Assembly: GCA_030698645.1 (NCBI GenBank)
Contig: JAUYMV010000317.1
Span: forward strand, 1 to 5,482
Direction: 5' to 3'
Source of the DNA: Mesorhizobium sp.
Lineage (GTDB): Bacteria > Pseudomonadota > Alphaproteobacteria > Rhizobiales > Rhizobiaceae
Length of the DNA stretch: 5,482 nucleotides
A program made the position numbers and the translations under genes. Positions within the stretch are counted from its first letter, which is position 1; each line of letters begins with the position of its first letter. The notes beneath the pieces were generated by a model. It was not told where the DNA came from. It did no database searches and was given only the letters and a program-made list of their open reading frames with translations. Below, piece by piece: positions 1 to 5,482 of the stretch.

Positions 1-436
1 CTCCCTGTTCTGTCAGGATGAAGCCAAGCTTTGCCAGGGAGCTTCGGTGCACCAGCGCCCCCAATGTCGAAAGAGCGGCAGCCGAACCGTTTTGCGGATT
101 GGCTGTTTTTGGCTCCGGCGAAGTGGCAGGGGTTGCATCCAAAGTCGGCTGCGGTTTCGCGGCGGGCCGGATCGGCTCCGCCGCCACGGCGGGCTGCCGC
201 TCCGCCGGCAAGGCGTCGATCTTGCGTCTTGCTTCAGCTGCGTAAGGACTTTCCGGATGAACCTGAAGAAAGAGTTCAAACTGCTCGCGTTTCGAGCCGT
301 CGCGGATTGCATTCCAGAACGCTTCGTCGGGCCGCATCTGGACCGCGGCCGTTCCATTTGACTGGGACCATGCACTGCCGCAGGGTGCCAACAGCAAAGC
401 CGTGGTCAGGAGACGTGCCAACAGACCGGTTTTCAT
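1..436 (-). CDS. Secreted protein of unknown function, N-terminal part (3' end beyond the window)
   Basis: The frame is open from an ATG at 436 down to base 1, giving 145 codons without a stop, so the C-terminus is missing. The start is supported by a strong GGGGAGAAGG ribosome site a few bases upstream. Residues 1-25 form a Sec signal peptide: MKTG, then a hydrophobic run LLARLLTTALLLAP, then a likely cleavage near GSAWSQ. A Cys at about residue 19 follows Pro, which does not fit a lipobox. Residues 38-76 (EAFWNAIRDGSKREQFELFL, then HPESPYAAEARRKIDAL) resemble the short helical-hairpin, TPR-like segment found in many rhizobial exported proteins, including caspase-like peptidases. A Pro/Ala-rich linker follows (about 77-122), then the start of another segment (LSTLGALVHRSSLAKLGF). 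The catalytic or binding domain, if any, lies outside the window, so function cannot be assigned. That the frame is a real gene is fairly sure. Confidence 0.8.
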   Translation of the reverse strand, partial: MKTGLLARLLTTALLLAPCGSAWSQSNGTAAVQMRPDEAFWNAIRDGSKREQFELFLQVHPESPYAAEARRKIDALPAERQPAVAAEPIRPAAKPQPTLDATPATSPEPKTANPQNGSAAALSTLGALVHRSSLAKLGFILTEQG

Positions 437-519
437 GCCCTTCTCCCCAAATGCGTCTCATGCCGGCTTCACGCTGAAGGGGGTTCAGAGGTCTGTCTTC
501 TGCATCGGCCACGCGCCCC

Positions 520-547
520 ACAATATTGATAAGAGTGGGAAAGCCAA
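520..547 (-). promoter_or_regulatory. Possible sigma-70-type promoter for the secreted-protein gene
   Basis: On the minus strand TTGGCT (542-547) is followed after 16 bases by TATTGT (520-525), a fair match to -35 and -10 elements. It lies in the most AT-rich part of the gap. Transcription would begin near 513 and leave a leader of about 75 bases before the ATG at 436. Matches of this quality also arise by chance, so this is a suggestion only. Confidence 0.3.
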
Positions 548-734
548 GCGGAATGGCTGCACGATCAACCGTTCGAATGCGCGCGGAGATAGCACCCGCC
601 GTGCGCCGTCTCAGGACCATGGCCGGTCTTCATTTCCCACTGCCGACTGGCGCCGCTGTCACCATCTGTCAGCAGTCTTCCGCAAGCTTTATCCCCACCC
701 CCTCCGGCCTCGGCGATCATGTCGCCGGCGAAAC

Positions 735-739
735 GGAGG
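735..739 (+). promoter_or_regulatory. Ribosome binding site that fixes the start of the plus-strand gene
   Basis: A perfect GGAGG lies 6 bases before the ATG at 746. The in-frame ATG 27 bases further upstream, at 719, has no purine-rich site in front of it and would place this GGAGG inside the coding sequence. The shorter start is therefore preferred. Confidence 0.7.
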
Positions 740-745
740 CAGGCG

Positions 746-1204
746 ATGGTGTGGACAAGGCAGATCGAACTGACGCAGGAGGTGGTGCTCGATCGCATCG
801 TCGCGCTGCTGTTCGCCATCGCCGATCTGGCCGAGCTTGCCGCCTTCGCGCCCGAGGCGCGGCGGCGTCTGGCGCTCGCCTTCATCCGCTCGGCGGAAGC
901 GGTCGCGCGCGACGCCTTTTGCGTCCCGGCCAAGCACCCGGCGGACGGTCAGGAAAGCTGCGCCGCGATATTCGCCCCTGCCGGTGACGGTCCCGAGGAA
1001 GCGCTGGCGCTCGCCGTGTCGCTCAGGGCGCTCGCGCTGATCGTGGGCGCGATCGCCGCGAGAAAACGCCGCCTGTCGCGCCTGACCACGGCTGAATTTG
1101 GATATGGGAGCAGCGGCCGCCGGCCGCATCATCCCCGCCATCATGCCGCGCGCGGCCTGCCCGGCACGGCATTGCGGCCGGTCGAACGCCTCGACACGTC
1201 GTAG
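746..1204 (+). CDS. Unrecognised Ala/Arg-rich protein, 152 residues
   Basis: I do not recognise a named family. The frame starts at an ATG with GGAGG 6 bases upstream and ends at TAG 1202-1204. The protein opens with a polar stretch (MVWTRQIELTQEVVLDR), then an amphipathic, Ala/Leu-rich segment (about 17-34) and an Arg-rich helix (38-56). Cys59 and Cys72 flank a short loop. A second hydrophobic segment (about 85-105, ALALAVSLRALALIVGAIAA) is followed by a basic RKRR. The tail, about 118-152, is low in hydrophobics and His/Arg/Gly-rich (GRRPHHPRHHAARG). There is no signal peptide; the second segment could be a weak membrane anchor or just a buried helix. It stands alone, divergent from the secreted-protein gene and convergent with exoR, so context gives no job. 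Good ribosome site and G/C-rich third positions argue that it is real; the tail is less gene-like than the rest. Confidence 0.65.
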   Translation: MVWTRQIELTQEVVLDRIVALLFAIADLAELAAFAPEARRRLALAFIRSAEAVARDAFCVPAKHPADGQESCAAIFAPAGDGPEEALALAVSLRALALIVGAIAARKRRLSRLTTAEFGYGSSGRRPHHPRHHAARGLPGTALRPVERLDTS

Positions 1205-1324
1205 GCAATTCGGGGATGACGAAATCCGGTAAGCGGACCGTCTTATTCGCCCGCGCGCCTCATGGCGCGGACGCGCCTTGCTGCGTCAAGAAGGCAAAAA
1301 GTCCGGGCGCATGCCCGAGAAAAA
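1205..1324. other. Convergent intergenic gap between the unknown gene and exoR
   Basis: These 120 bases lie between two converging stop codons. The minus-strand side holds a likely exoR terminator (1296-1317). Around 1254-1277 there are two overlapping GC-only hairpins of 5 to 6 bp (CGCGCC/GGCGCG and GGCGC/GCGCC) with no T-run after them on either strand; they could end the plus-strand transcript but this is weak. Confidence 0.5.
1296..1317 (-). terminator. Probable intrinsic terminator after exoR
   Basis: On the minus strand, 7 bases past the exoR stop codon, CGGGC (1313-1317) pairs with GCCCG (1304-1308) across a 4-base loop. After three more bases comes a run of five T (1296-1300). A GC-only stem followed by a T-run fits rho-independent termination of leftward transcription. 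The stem is only 5 bp, plus one possible G-U pair, so efficiency may be modest. Confidence 0.55.
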
Positions 1325-2125
1325 CTACTCGCCCTTGGCGAGCATGTCCTGCGCCAGCGCCACGGCGGTGCGGCGGTCGGATTCGCTGGCGAGCGAGAAT
1401 GCCTCTTCCTGCAGGCCGCCGATCCACACGCGGTCGTCCGGCGCCGCGCGCTCGAGGGCCGCGGTCAGCATGGCGAGCCCGCGCACGACCTTGCCGCGCT
1501 GGTAGAGCAGATTGCCGAGCGTCGCCTGCGCGCCGGCATGGCCCTTTTCGGCGGCCAGCTGCAGCCAGCGCCCGGCCTGCTTGACGCTCGTCTTGACCCC
1601 CTCGCCGCTCAGGAACATCCGGCCGAGCTCGAACTGCGCCTTCGGGTTGCGATAGTTCGTCGCCGCGTCGCGGTAATACTCCTGCGCGAGCGCCGGATTG
1701 GCCACCACCGGGGAGCCCGGAATGCCTGTCCGCGTATAGGTGCCGAGCGCCACCAGCGCATCCGCCACATAGGCGCTCTCGACGCTGCCGTGGTCGACGC
1801 CCTGCTGCACCACCTGGCTGTAGAACTTGAAGGCCTGGTAATCGTCGCGCGGCACGCCGTCGCCATCGGCATACATGCGCGCCAGCTTCCACTGCGCGCC
1901 GAGCTGGCCCTTCTCCGCGGCATAGCGGTAGGCCTCGACCGCCTCGCCCTTGTGGCCGCTCTTGTAGGCGTCGAAACCGTCGCGCAGGGCGTCCCATGGA
2001 TTGGATTTCGGCGCGTTGACCGACGTGGCCGGGTCGAGCGCGAGCGCCCGCCCGCCGCTGACCAGCATGACGCCTAACGCGATGAACGCGAAAACTCCGG
2101 TCTTGAACACGTCAGATATCCGCAT
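1325..2125 (-). CDS. exoR: ExoR, periplasmic negative regulator of exopolysaccharide synthesis
   Basis: ExoR is a periplasmic Sel1-repeat protein. In Sinorhizobium it binds the sensor kinase ExoS and holds the ExoS/ChvI pathway off, repressing succinoglycan and allowing motility; its loss blocks symbiosis. Here the frame from ATG 2125 gives 266 residues, close to the 268 of the S. meliloti protein. Residues 1-29 are a signal peptide (hydrophobic [12 protein letters not shown], cleavage expected after RALA, before LDP). Three Sel1-like repeats are visible: about 60-92 ([28 protein letters not shown]), 145-178 ([24 protein letters not shown]) and 182-213 ([20 protein letters not shown]). The frame is open up to ATG 2197, but that would put 24 basic residues before the signal peptide. 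The chosen start lies inside the end of ilvD (14-base overlap) with only a weak purine stretch (AAAGAAA) ahead, so translation is probably coupled to ilvD. The family call is strong; physiology here is inferred. Confidence 0.9.
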   Translation of the reverse strand: MRISDVFKTGVFAFIALGVMLVSGGRALALDPATSVNAPKSNPWDALRDGFDAYKSGHKGEAVEAYRYAAEKGQLGAQWKLARMYADGDGVPRDDYQAFKFYSQVVQQGVDHGSVESAYVADALVALGTYTRTGIPGSPVVANPALAQEYYRDAATNYRNPKAQFELGRMFLSGEGVKTSVKQAGRWLQLAAEKGHAGAQATLGNLLYQRGKVVRGLAMLTAALERAAPDDRVWIGGLQEEAFSLASESDRRTAVALAQDMLAKGE

Positions 2126-3836
2126 AGCAGTGTGTTTCTTTGGCAGCGCCCGGATGGGTGACCGCGCCGTCGCGCGCGGAACCGACCGTTTGTGCATATT
2201 TCCAGATCGCGCCGGACTGGTAGTCGGTCGCGCGCGGGGTCCATTGTTCGCGCCTCAGGGCAAGTTCGTCCTCGGAAAGGGCCACCTCGATCGTGCCCTT
2301 CGACGCGTCGATCGTGATGACGTCGCCGTCATTGATCAGCGCGATCGGGCCGCCGACCGCCGCCTCCGGACCGACATGTCCGATGCAGAAGCCGCGCGTC
2401 GCGCCCGAGAACCGGCCGTCGGTGATCAGCGCGACCTTGCCGCCCATGCCCTGGCCGTAGAGCGCCGCCGTCGTCGACAGCATCTCGCGCATGCCGGGGC
2501 CGCCCTTGGGGCCCTCGTAGCGGATGACGAGAACCTCGCCTTCCTTGTAGCTGCGCGCGCTGACCGCCTCGAAGCACTCTTCCTCCGAGTCGAAGCAGCG
2601 CGCCGGACCCGAAAACCTCAGCTCGCTCATGCCGGCGATCTTCACGATCGCGCCCTCGGGCGCGAGGTTGCCCCTGAGGCCGACGACACCGCCGGTGCTG
2701 GTGATCGGATTGTTGGCCGGTCGAACGACGTCCTGCTGGTCATTCCAGCGAACGTGCTCCATGTTTTCGGCGAGAGTGCGGCCGGTCACCGTCATGCAGT
2801 CGCCGTGCAGGTAGCCGTGCTCCAGCATGGTCTTCATCAGCAGCGGAATGCCGCCCGCCTCGAACATGTCCTTGGCGACGTATTTGCCGCCCGGCTTCAG
2901 GTCGGCGATGTAGGGCGTGCGCTCGAAGATCTTCGCCACGTCGAACAGGTCGAACTTGATGCCGGCCTCGTGCGCGATCGCCGGCAGGTGCAGCGCGCCA
3001 TTGGTCGAGCCGCCGGTCGCCGAGACCACGGCCGCCGCGTTCTCCAGCGCCTTCAGCGTGACGATGTCGCGCGGCCGGATGTTCTTGGCGATCAGCTCCA
3101 TGATCTTTTCGCCAGACGCGAAGTTGAAGCGGTCGCGCATCTCGTAGGGCGCCGGCGCGCCGCACGAATAGGGCAGCGCCAGGCCGATGGCCTCGGCCAC
3201 CGTCGCCATCGTGTTGGCGGTGAACTGCGCGCCGCAGGATCCCGCCGACGGACAGGCCGCCTGCTCGACCTCGAGCAGTTCCGCGTCCGAGATGTCGCCG
3301 ACCGAATGCTGGCCGACCGCCTCGAACACGTCCTGCACGGTGATCTGGCGGCCGCGATAGGAGCCGGGCAGGATGGAGCCGCCATAGATGAAGATCGACG
3401 GCACGTTGAGCCGTACCATCGCCATCATCATGCCGGGCAGCGACTTGTCGCAGCCGGCAAGCCCCACCAGCGCATCGTAGCAATGACCGCGCATGGTCAG
3501 CTCGACGGAATCGGCGATCACCTCGCGCGACACCAGCGACGACTTCATGCCCTGGTGGCCCATGGCGATGCCGTCGGTGACGGTGATGGTGCAGAACTCG
3601 CGCGGCGTGCCGCTGGCGGCGGCGACCCCCTTCTTGACCACCTGCGCCTGGCGCATCAGCGAGATGTTGCACGGCGCCGCTTCGTTCCAGCAGGACGCCA
3701 CGCCGACCAGCGGCTGGGCGATCTCGGCGGCCGACAGGCCCATGGCGTAGAGATAGGAGCGATGCGGCGCGCGCGCGGGCCCGACCGTCACGTGACGGCT
3801 CGGCAGATTGGCTTTCGAGATGACCCTGGCGTCCAT
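2112..3836 (-). CDS. ilvD: Dihydroxy-acid dehydratase
   Basis: IlvD dehydrates 2,3-dihydroxy-isovalerate and 2,3-dihydroxy-3-methylvalerate to the keto acids that yield valine, leucine and isoleucine, in the cytoplasm. The 574-residue protein shows both family signatures: [12 protein letters not shown] (about 128-139) and [13 protein letters not shown] (about 470-482). Three Cys in positions expected for a [2Fe-2S] cluster are present: Cys56 (AAPCN), Cys129 (GCDKS) and Cys201 ([12 protein letters not shown]). Lys131 is the expected carbamylated Mg ligand, and Ser477 in RFSG the expected catalytic base. [13 protein letters not shown] (about 440-452) is also typical. It is shorter than the 616-residue E. 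coli [4Fe-4S] enzyme and resembles the mycobacterial type. ATG 3836 is chosen because AAGGGA lies 4 bases upstream; an in-frame ATG at 3866 would add 10 residues. Its 3' end overlaps exoR. A sugar-acid dehydratase of the same superfamily is the main alternative, but the sequence fits IlvD well. Confidence 0.94.
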   Translation of the reverse strand: MDARVISKANLPSRHVTVGPARAPHRSYLYAMGLSAAEIAQPLVGVASCWNEAAPCNISLMRQAQVVKKGVAAASGTPREFCTITVTDGIAMGHQGMKSSLVSREVIADSVELTMRGHCYDALVGLAGCDKSLPGMMMAMVRLNVPSIFIYGGSILPGSYRGRQITVQDVFEAVGQHSVGDISDAELLEVEQAACPSAGSCGAQFTANTMATVAEAIGLALPYSCGAPAPYEMRDRFNFASGEKIMELIAKNIRPRDIVTLKALENAAAVVSATGGSTNGALHLPAIAHEAGIKFDLFDVAKIFERTPYIADLKPGGKYVAKDMFEAGGIPLLMKTMLEHGYLHGDCMTVTGRTLAENMEHVRWNDQQDVVRPANNPITSTGGVVGLRGNLAPEGAIVKIAGMSELRFSGPARCFDSEEECFEAVSARSYKEGEVLVIRYEGPKGGPGMREMLSTTAALYGQGMGGKVALITDGRFSGATRGFCIGHVGPEAAVGGPIALINDGDVITIDASKGTIEVALSEDELALRREQWTPRATDYQSGAIWKYAQTVGSARDGAVTHPGAAKETHCYADI

Positions 3837-4100
3837 GATGTCCCTTGCCGCGGCGGTTGCGGCCATCCCCGGTCTGCATTCCCAGCGGGAGCACGTCCAA
3901 AGACGGTTTCGGGTGCGCCCGGTTTATGGCGGGAAATAGGCAGTTCGTCCCCGCCACATCCATAGCGCGAGGGATGTTGAGAGAGTGTTGCCGAATCGTC
4001 ACAAACGGCGGGCGGCGGCGCGACTTTCGAGGGTCGGTGCGGCGATATCGTCTTCGAACGGGCGGGCGTGCAGCAACCCGCTCCCGGCATCTAGGCCCTG

Positions 4101-4112
4101 GCGCAATTGCGC
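4101..4112. promoter_or_regulatory. Perfect 12-bp palindrome upstream of ilvD, possible operator
   Basis: GCGCAATTGCGC is fully self-complementary and lies about 265 bases before the ilvD ATG. Without a loop it is a poor RNA hairpin but has the shape of a dimeric regulator site. Which regulator, if any, cannot be told. In GC-rich DNA such a palindrome can occur by chance. Confidence 0.3.
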
Positions 4113-4153
4113 AACGATCTGTAGCCGCCGCGACAGCCCAGACCCGGCCCGTC

Positions 4154-4182
4154 CGGCTTCCGCCTCGGCGAGGCGGAAGCCG
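4154..4182 (-). terminator. Strong hairpin just after valS, likely transcription end
   Basis: A perfect 12-bp stem, CGGCTTCCGCCT (4154-4165) with AGGCGGAAGCCG (4171-4182), encloses a 5-base loop and begins 6 bases past the valS stop codon. Placement and strength suggest a terminator or 3'-end stabiliser for valS. No T-run follows on either strand, so classic intrinsic termination is not proven; Rho may help. Confidence 0.55.
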
Positions 4183-4188
4183 TCAGGC

Positions 4189-5482
4189 TCAACCGGCGAC
4201 GCGCGCCAGCGCGACCTGCAGTCGCGCCTGCTGTTCCTCGAACTCGGCGCGCTTCTCCCGCTCGGCCGCCACCACCTCCTCGGCCGCCTTGGCGACGAAT
4301 TGCGGATTGCCGAGCTTCTTGTCGATGCGGGCGATCTCGTCGGCGGCCTTGGCGATCTCCTTGCCGAGGCGCGCGGCCTCCGCCTTGAGGTCGATCAGGT
4401 CGCCGAGCGGCAGGCAGAACGTCGCCTCGCCGACGACGATCTGCGCCGCGCCCTTCGGCGCCTCGCCTGCATTCGAGATGTCGCCGACCCGCGCCAGGCG
4501 CTTGATCGCGGAATCGTGGCGCTCGAGCCTGGCAGCGGTCGCAGCGTTGCCGCCGACCACGACCAGCGGCGCGATCGCCGCCGGCGGCACGTTCATCTCG
4601 GAGCGCACCGAGCGGATGCCCGACACGAGGTCGACCAGCCAGTTCATCTCGGCGGCGGCGTCCGCGTCCTCGAAATCGGGCTTCGGCCAGGCCGCGTGGC
4701 AGAGCAGCGTACCGCGCGTCTGCCCCTCGCCCGCCGTATGCGCCCAGAGCTCCTCGGTCATGAAGGGCATCATCGGATGCAGCAGCTTGTAGATCTCGTC
4801 GAGTACGAAGGCGGCGACCGCCTGGCTCTCCGCCTTGGCCTTTTCGTCCTCGCCCATGAAGACGGGCTTCAAAAGTTCGAGATACCAGTCGCAGAAAGTG
4901 TTCCAGACGAAGCGGTAGGCAGCACCCGCCGCCTCGTTGAAGCGGAAGGTTTCGATCGCAGTCGTGATCTCGCCGGCCGTGCGCGTCAGTTCGGTCAGGA
5001 TCCAGCGATTGACGGTCAGCTTGGCGTCGTTCAGCCAGAACTGGTCGTTGCGCGCGACGCCGTTCATCTCGGCGAAGCGCGTCGCGTTCCAGAGCTTGGT
5101 GCCGAAGTTGCGATAGCCGGCGATGCGCGCCGGGTCGAGCTTCACGTCGCGTCCCTGCGCCGCCATGATGGTCAGCGTGAAGCGCAGCGCGTCCGCGCCA
5201 TATTCGTCGATCAGCTCCAGCGGGTCGATGACGTTACCCTTCGACTTCGACATCTTGGCGCCCGACTTGTCGCGCACCAGCGCATGCACATAGACCGTGT
5301 GGAACGGCTCCTCCTCCATGAAGTGCAGGCCCATCATCATCATGCGGGCGACCCAGAAAAAGAGGATGTCGAAGCCCGTAACGAGCAGCGAGGTGGGATA
5401 GAAGGTCTTGAGGGCGTCGGTCTTGTCCGGCCAGCCCAGCGTGGAAAAGGGCCACAGGGCCGAGCTGAACCACGTATCGAGG
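4189..5482 (-). CDS. valS: Valyl-tRNA synthetase, C-terminal part (5' end beyond the window)
   Basis: ValRS charges tRNA-Val with valine in the cytoplasm. The frame is open to the right edge; 430 residues are visible, roughly the last half of a protein usually a little over 900 residues long. The first visible residues, LDTWFSSALWPFSTLGWP and then GFDILFFWVARMMMMGLHF, belong to the class I catalytic core. The KMSKS loop is intact at 5242-5256 (AKMSKSKGNVIDP). The anticodon-binding helical domain follows at about visible residues 155-290 (RWILTELTRT, FCDWYLELLKP, LLHPMMPFMTEELW). The last 70 or so residues (IDLKAEAARLGKEIAKAADE to the end) form the charged coiled-coil tRNA arm typical of ValRS. 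An ATG at 5343 is internal and not the start. The HIGH motif and the editing domain lie outside the window. A hairpin directly follows the TGA stop. Confidence 0.96.
   Translation of the reverse strand, partial: LDTWFSSALWPFSTLGWPDKTDALKTFYPTSLLVTGFDILFFWVARMMMMGLHFMEEEPFHTVYVHALVRDKSGAKMSKSKGNVIDPLELIDEYGADALRFTLTIMAAQGRDVKLDPARIAGYRNFGTKLWNATRFAEMNGVARNDQFWLNDAKLTVNRWILTELTRTAGEITTAIETFRFNEAAGAAYRFVWNTFCDWYLELLKPVFMGEDEKAKAESQAVAAFVLDEIYKLLHPMMPFMTEELWAHTAGEGQTRGTLLCHAAWPKPDFEDADAAAEMNWLVDLVSGIRSVRSEMNVPPAAIAPLVVVGGNAATAARLERHDSAIKRLARVGDISNAGEAPKGAAQIVVGEATFCLPLGDLIDLKAEAARLGKEIAKAADEIARIDKKLGNPQFVAKAAEEVVAAEREKRAEFEEQQARLQVALARVAG

Larger units (their letters stand above)
437..745. other. 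Divergent intergenic region, no gene seen
   Basis: This 309-base stretch separates the minus-strand secreted-protein gene from the plus-strand unknown gene, so it should hold promoters for both. The reading frames crossing it look like shadows: they lack a ribosome site and have Arg/Ser-rich translations. It is locally more AT-rich around 520-547, where a possible minus-strand promoter sits. I see no tRNA, no long inverted repeat and no clear operator. Confidence 0.6.
3837..4188. other. Gene-free region between valS and ilvD
   Basis: These 352 bases hold no convincing gene: the frames that cross it are extensions of antisense or off-frame shadows, Arg-rich and without ribosome sites. It must contain the ilvD promoter unless valS transcripts read through, but I find no good -35/-10 pair. 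It holds the hairpin next to valS (4154-4182), a 12-bp palindrome (4101-4112), and a looser 7-bp inverted repeat (TGGCGGG 3927-3933 with CCCGCCA 3950-3956) in what would be the ilvD leader. I see no leader peptide rich in Val, Leu or Ile codons, so classic attenuation is not supported. Confidence 0.6.

Noticed and set aside
13..620. Several 75 to 150-codon frames on both strands at the left end
   Set aside because: They overlap the signal-peptide gene at 1-436, lack ribosome sites, and are Arg/Ser-rich shadows or cross the intergenic gap.
689..1144. 151-codon minus-strand frame opposite the unknown plus-strand gene
   Set aside because: Its translation is Arg/Gly-rich with no good start site, whereas the plus-strand frame has GGAGG at the right distance.
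1254..1277. GC-rich overlapping hairpins as a terminator for the plus-strand gene
   Set aside because: The stems are short, mutually exclusive and not followed by a T-run; such structures are common by chance in GC-rich DNA.
1260..2077. Long open frames on both strands across exoR (1262-2077 plus, 1260-1997 minus)
   Set aside because: Both are shadows of exoR in other frames; only the frame 1325-2125 gives a signal peptide and Sel1 repeats.
2126..2197. 24-residue N-terminal extension of ExoR from ATG 2197
   Set aside because: It would put a basic, non-conserved stretch ahead of the signal peptide and extend the overlap with ilvD to 86 bases.
2001..3965. 654-codon open frame on the plus strand
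   Set aside because: It runs antisense to ilvD. High GC and strong third-position bias remove stops from the opposite frame. Its translation is Arg/His/Asp-rich without family motifs, while the minus strand encodes a complete, motif-perfect IlvD.
2740..4002. 420-codon open frame on the minus strand
   Set aside because: It is an off-frame shadow of ilvD, with the Arg/Gly/His-rich composition typical of a shifted GC-rich gene.
3845..4792. 315-codon open frame on the plus strand
   Set aside because: It is antisense to the valS C-terminus and the intergenic gap, is Ser/Arg/Ala-rich, and has no ribosome site or motifs.
1..5482. Mobile element, CRISPR array, defence or biosynthetic system
   Set aside because: I found no transposase, integrase, regularly spaced repeats, terminal inverted repeats or tRNA-linked attachment site; base composition looks even and the recognised genes are core chromosomal genes.

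Overview
The window is high-GC DNA with strong G/C preference at third codon positions. It carries housekeeping and regulatory genes typical of an alphaproteobacterium of the order Hyphomicrobiales (Rhizobiales). The best clue is a complete ExoR homologue, the periplasmic repressor of exopolysaccharide synthesis known from Sinorhizobium and Agrobacterium. Overall protein flavour suggests Mesorhizobium or a relative in the Phyllobacteriaceae; that family-level placement is inference.

Layout, left to right. 1-436 (minus): the first 145 codons of a secreted protein of unknown function, cut by the left edge. 437-745: a divergent intergenic region. 746-1204 (plus): an Ala/Arg-rich 152-residue protein that I do not recognise; a clear GGAGG fixes its start. 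1205-1324: a convergent gap holding a likely exoR terminator. 1325-2125 (minus): exoR. 2112-3836 (minus): ilvD, dihydroxy-acid dehydratase, whose 3' end overlaps the exoR start by 14 bases. 3837-4188: a 352-base gene-free leader region with a perfect 12-bp palindrome and, next to valS, a 12-bp-stem hairpin. 4189-5482 (minus): the C-terminal 430 residues of valyl-tRNA synthetase, cut by the right edge.

How the genes fit together. valS and ilvD both serve valine (charging it to tRNA and making it), but a gap with a strong hairpin separates them, so they are probably separate transcripts. ilvD and exoR look like one translationally coupled unit that ends at a terminator just behind exoR. This would tie expression of the ExoR brake on ExoS/ChvI signalling to branched-chain amino acid synthesis. 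The two left-hand genes are divergent and have no visible functional link to the rest.

I see no mobile element, CRISPR array, tRNA or rRNA gene, prophage or defence island. The region reads as ordinary chromosome. The most notable points are the ilvD-exoR overlap and the two unrecognised genes at the left.
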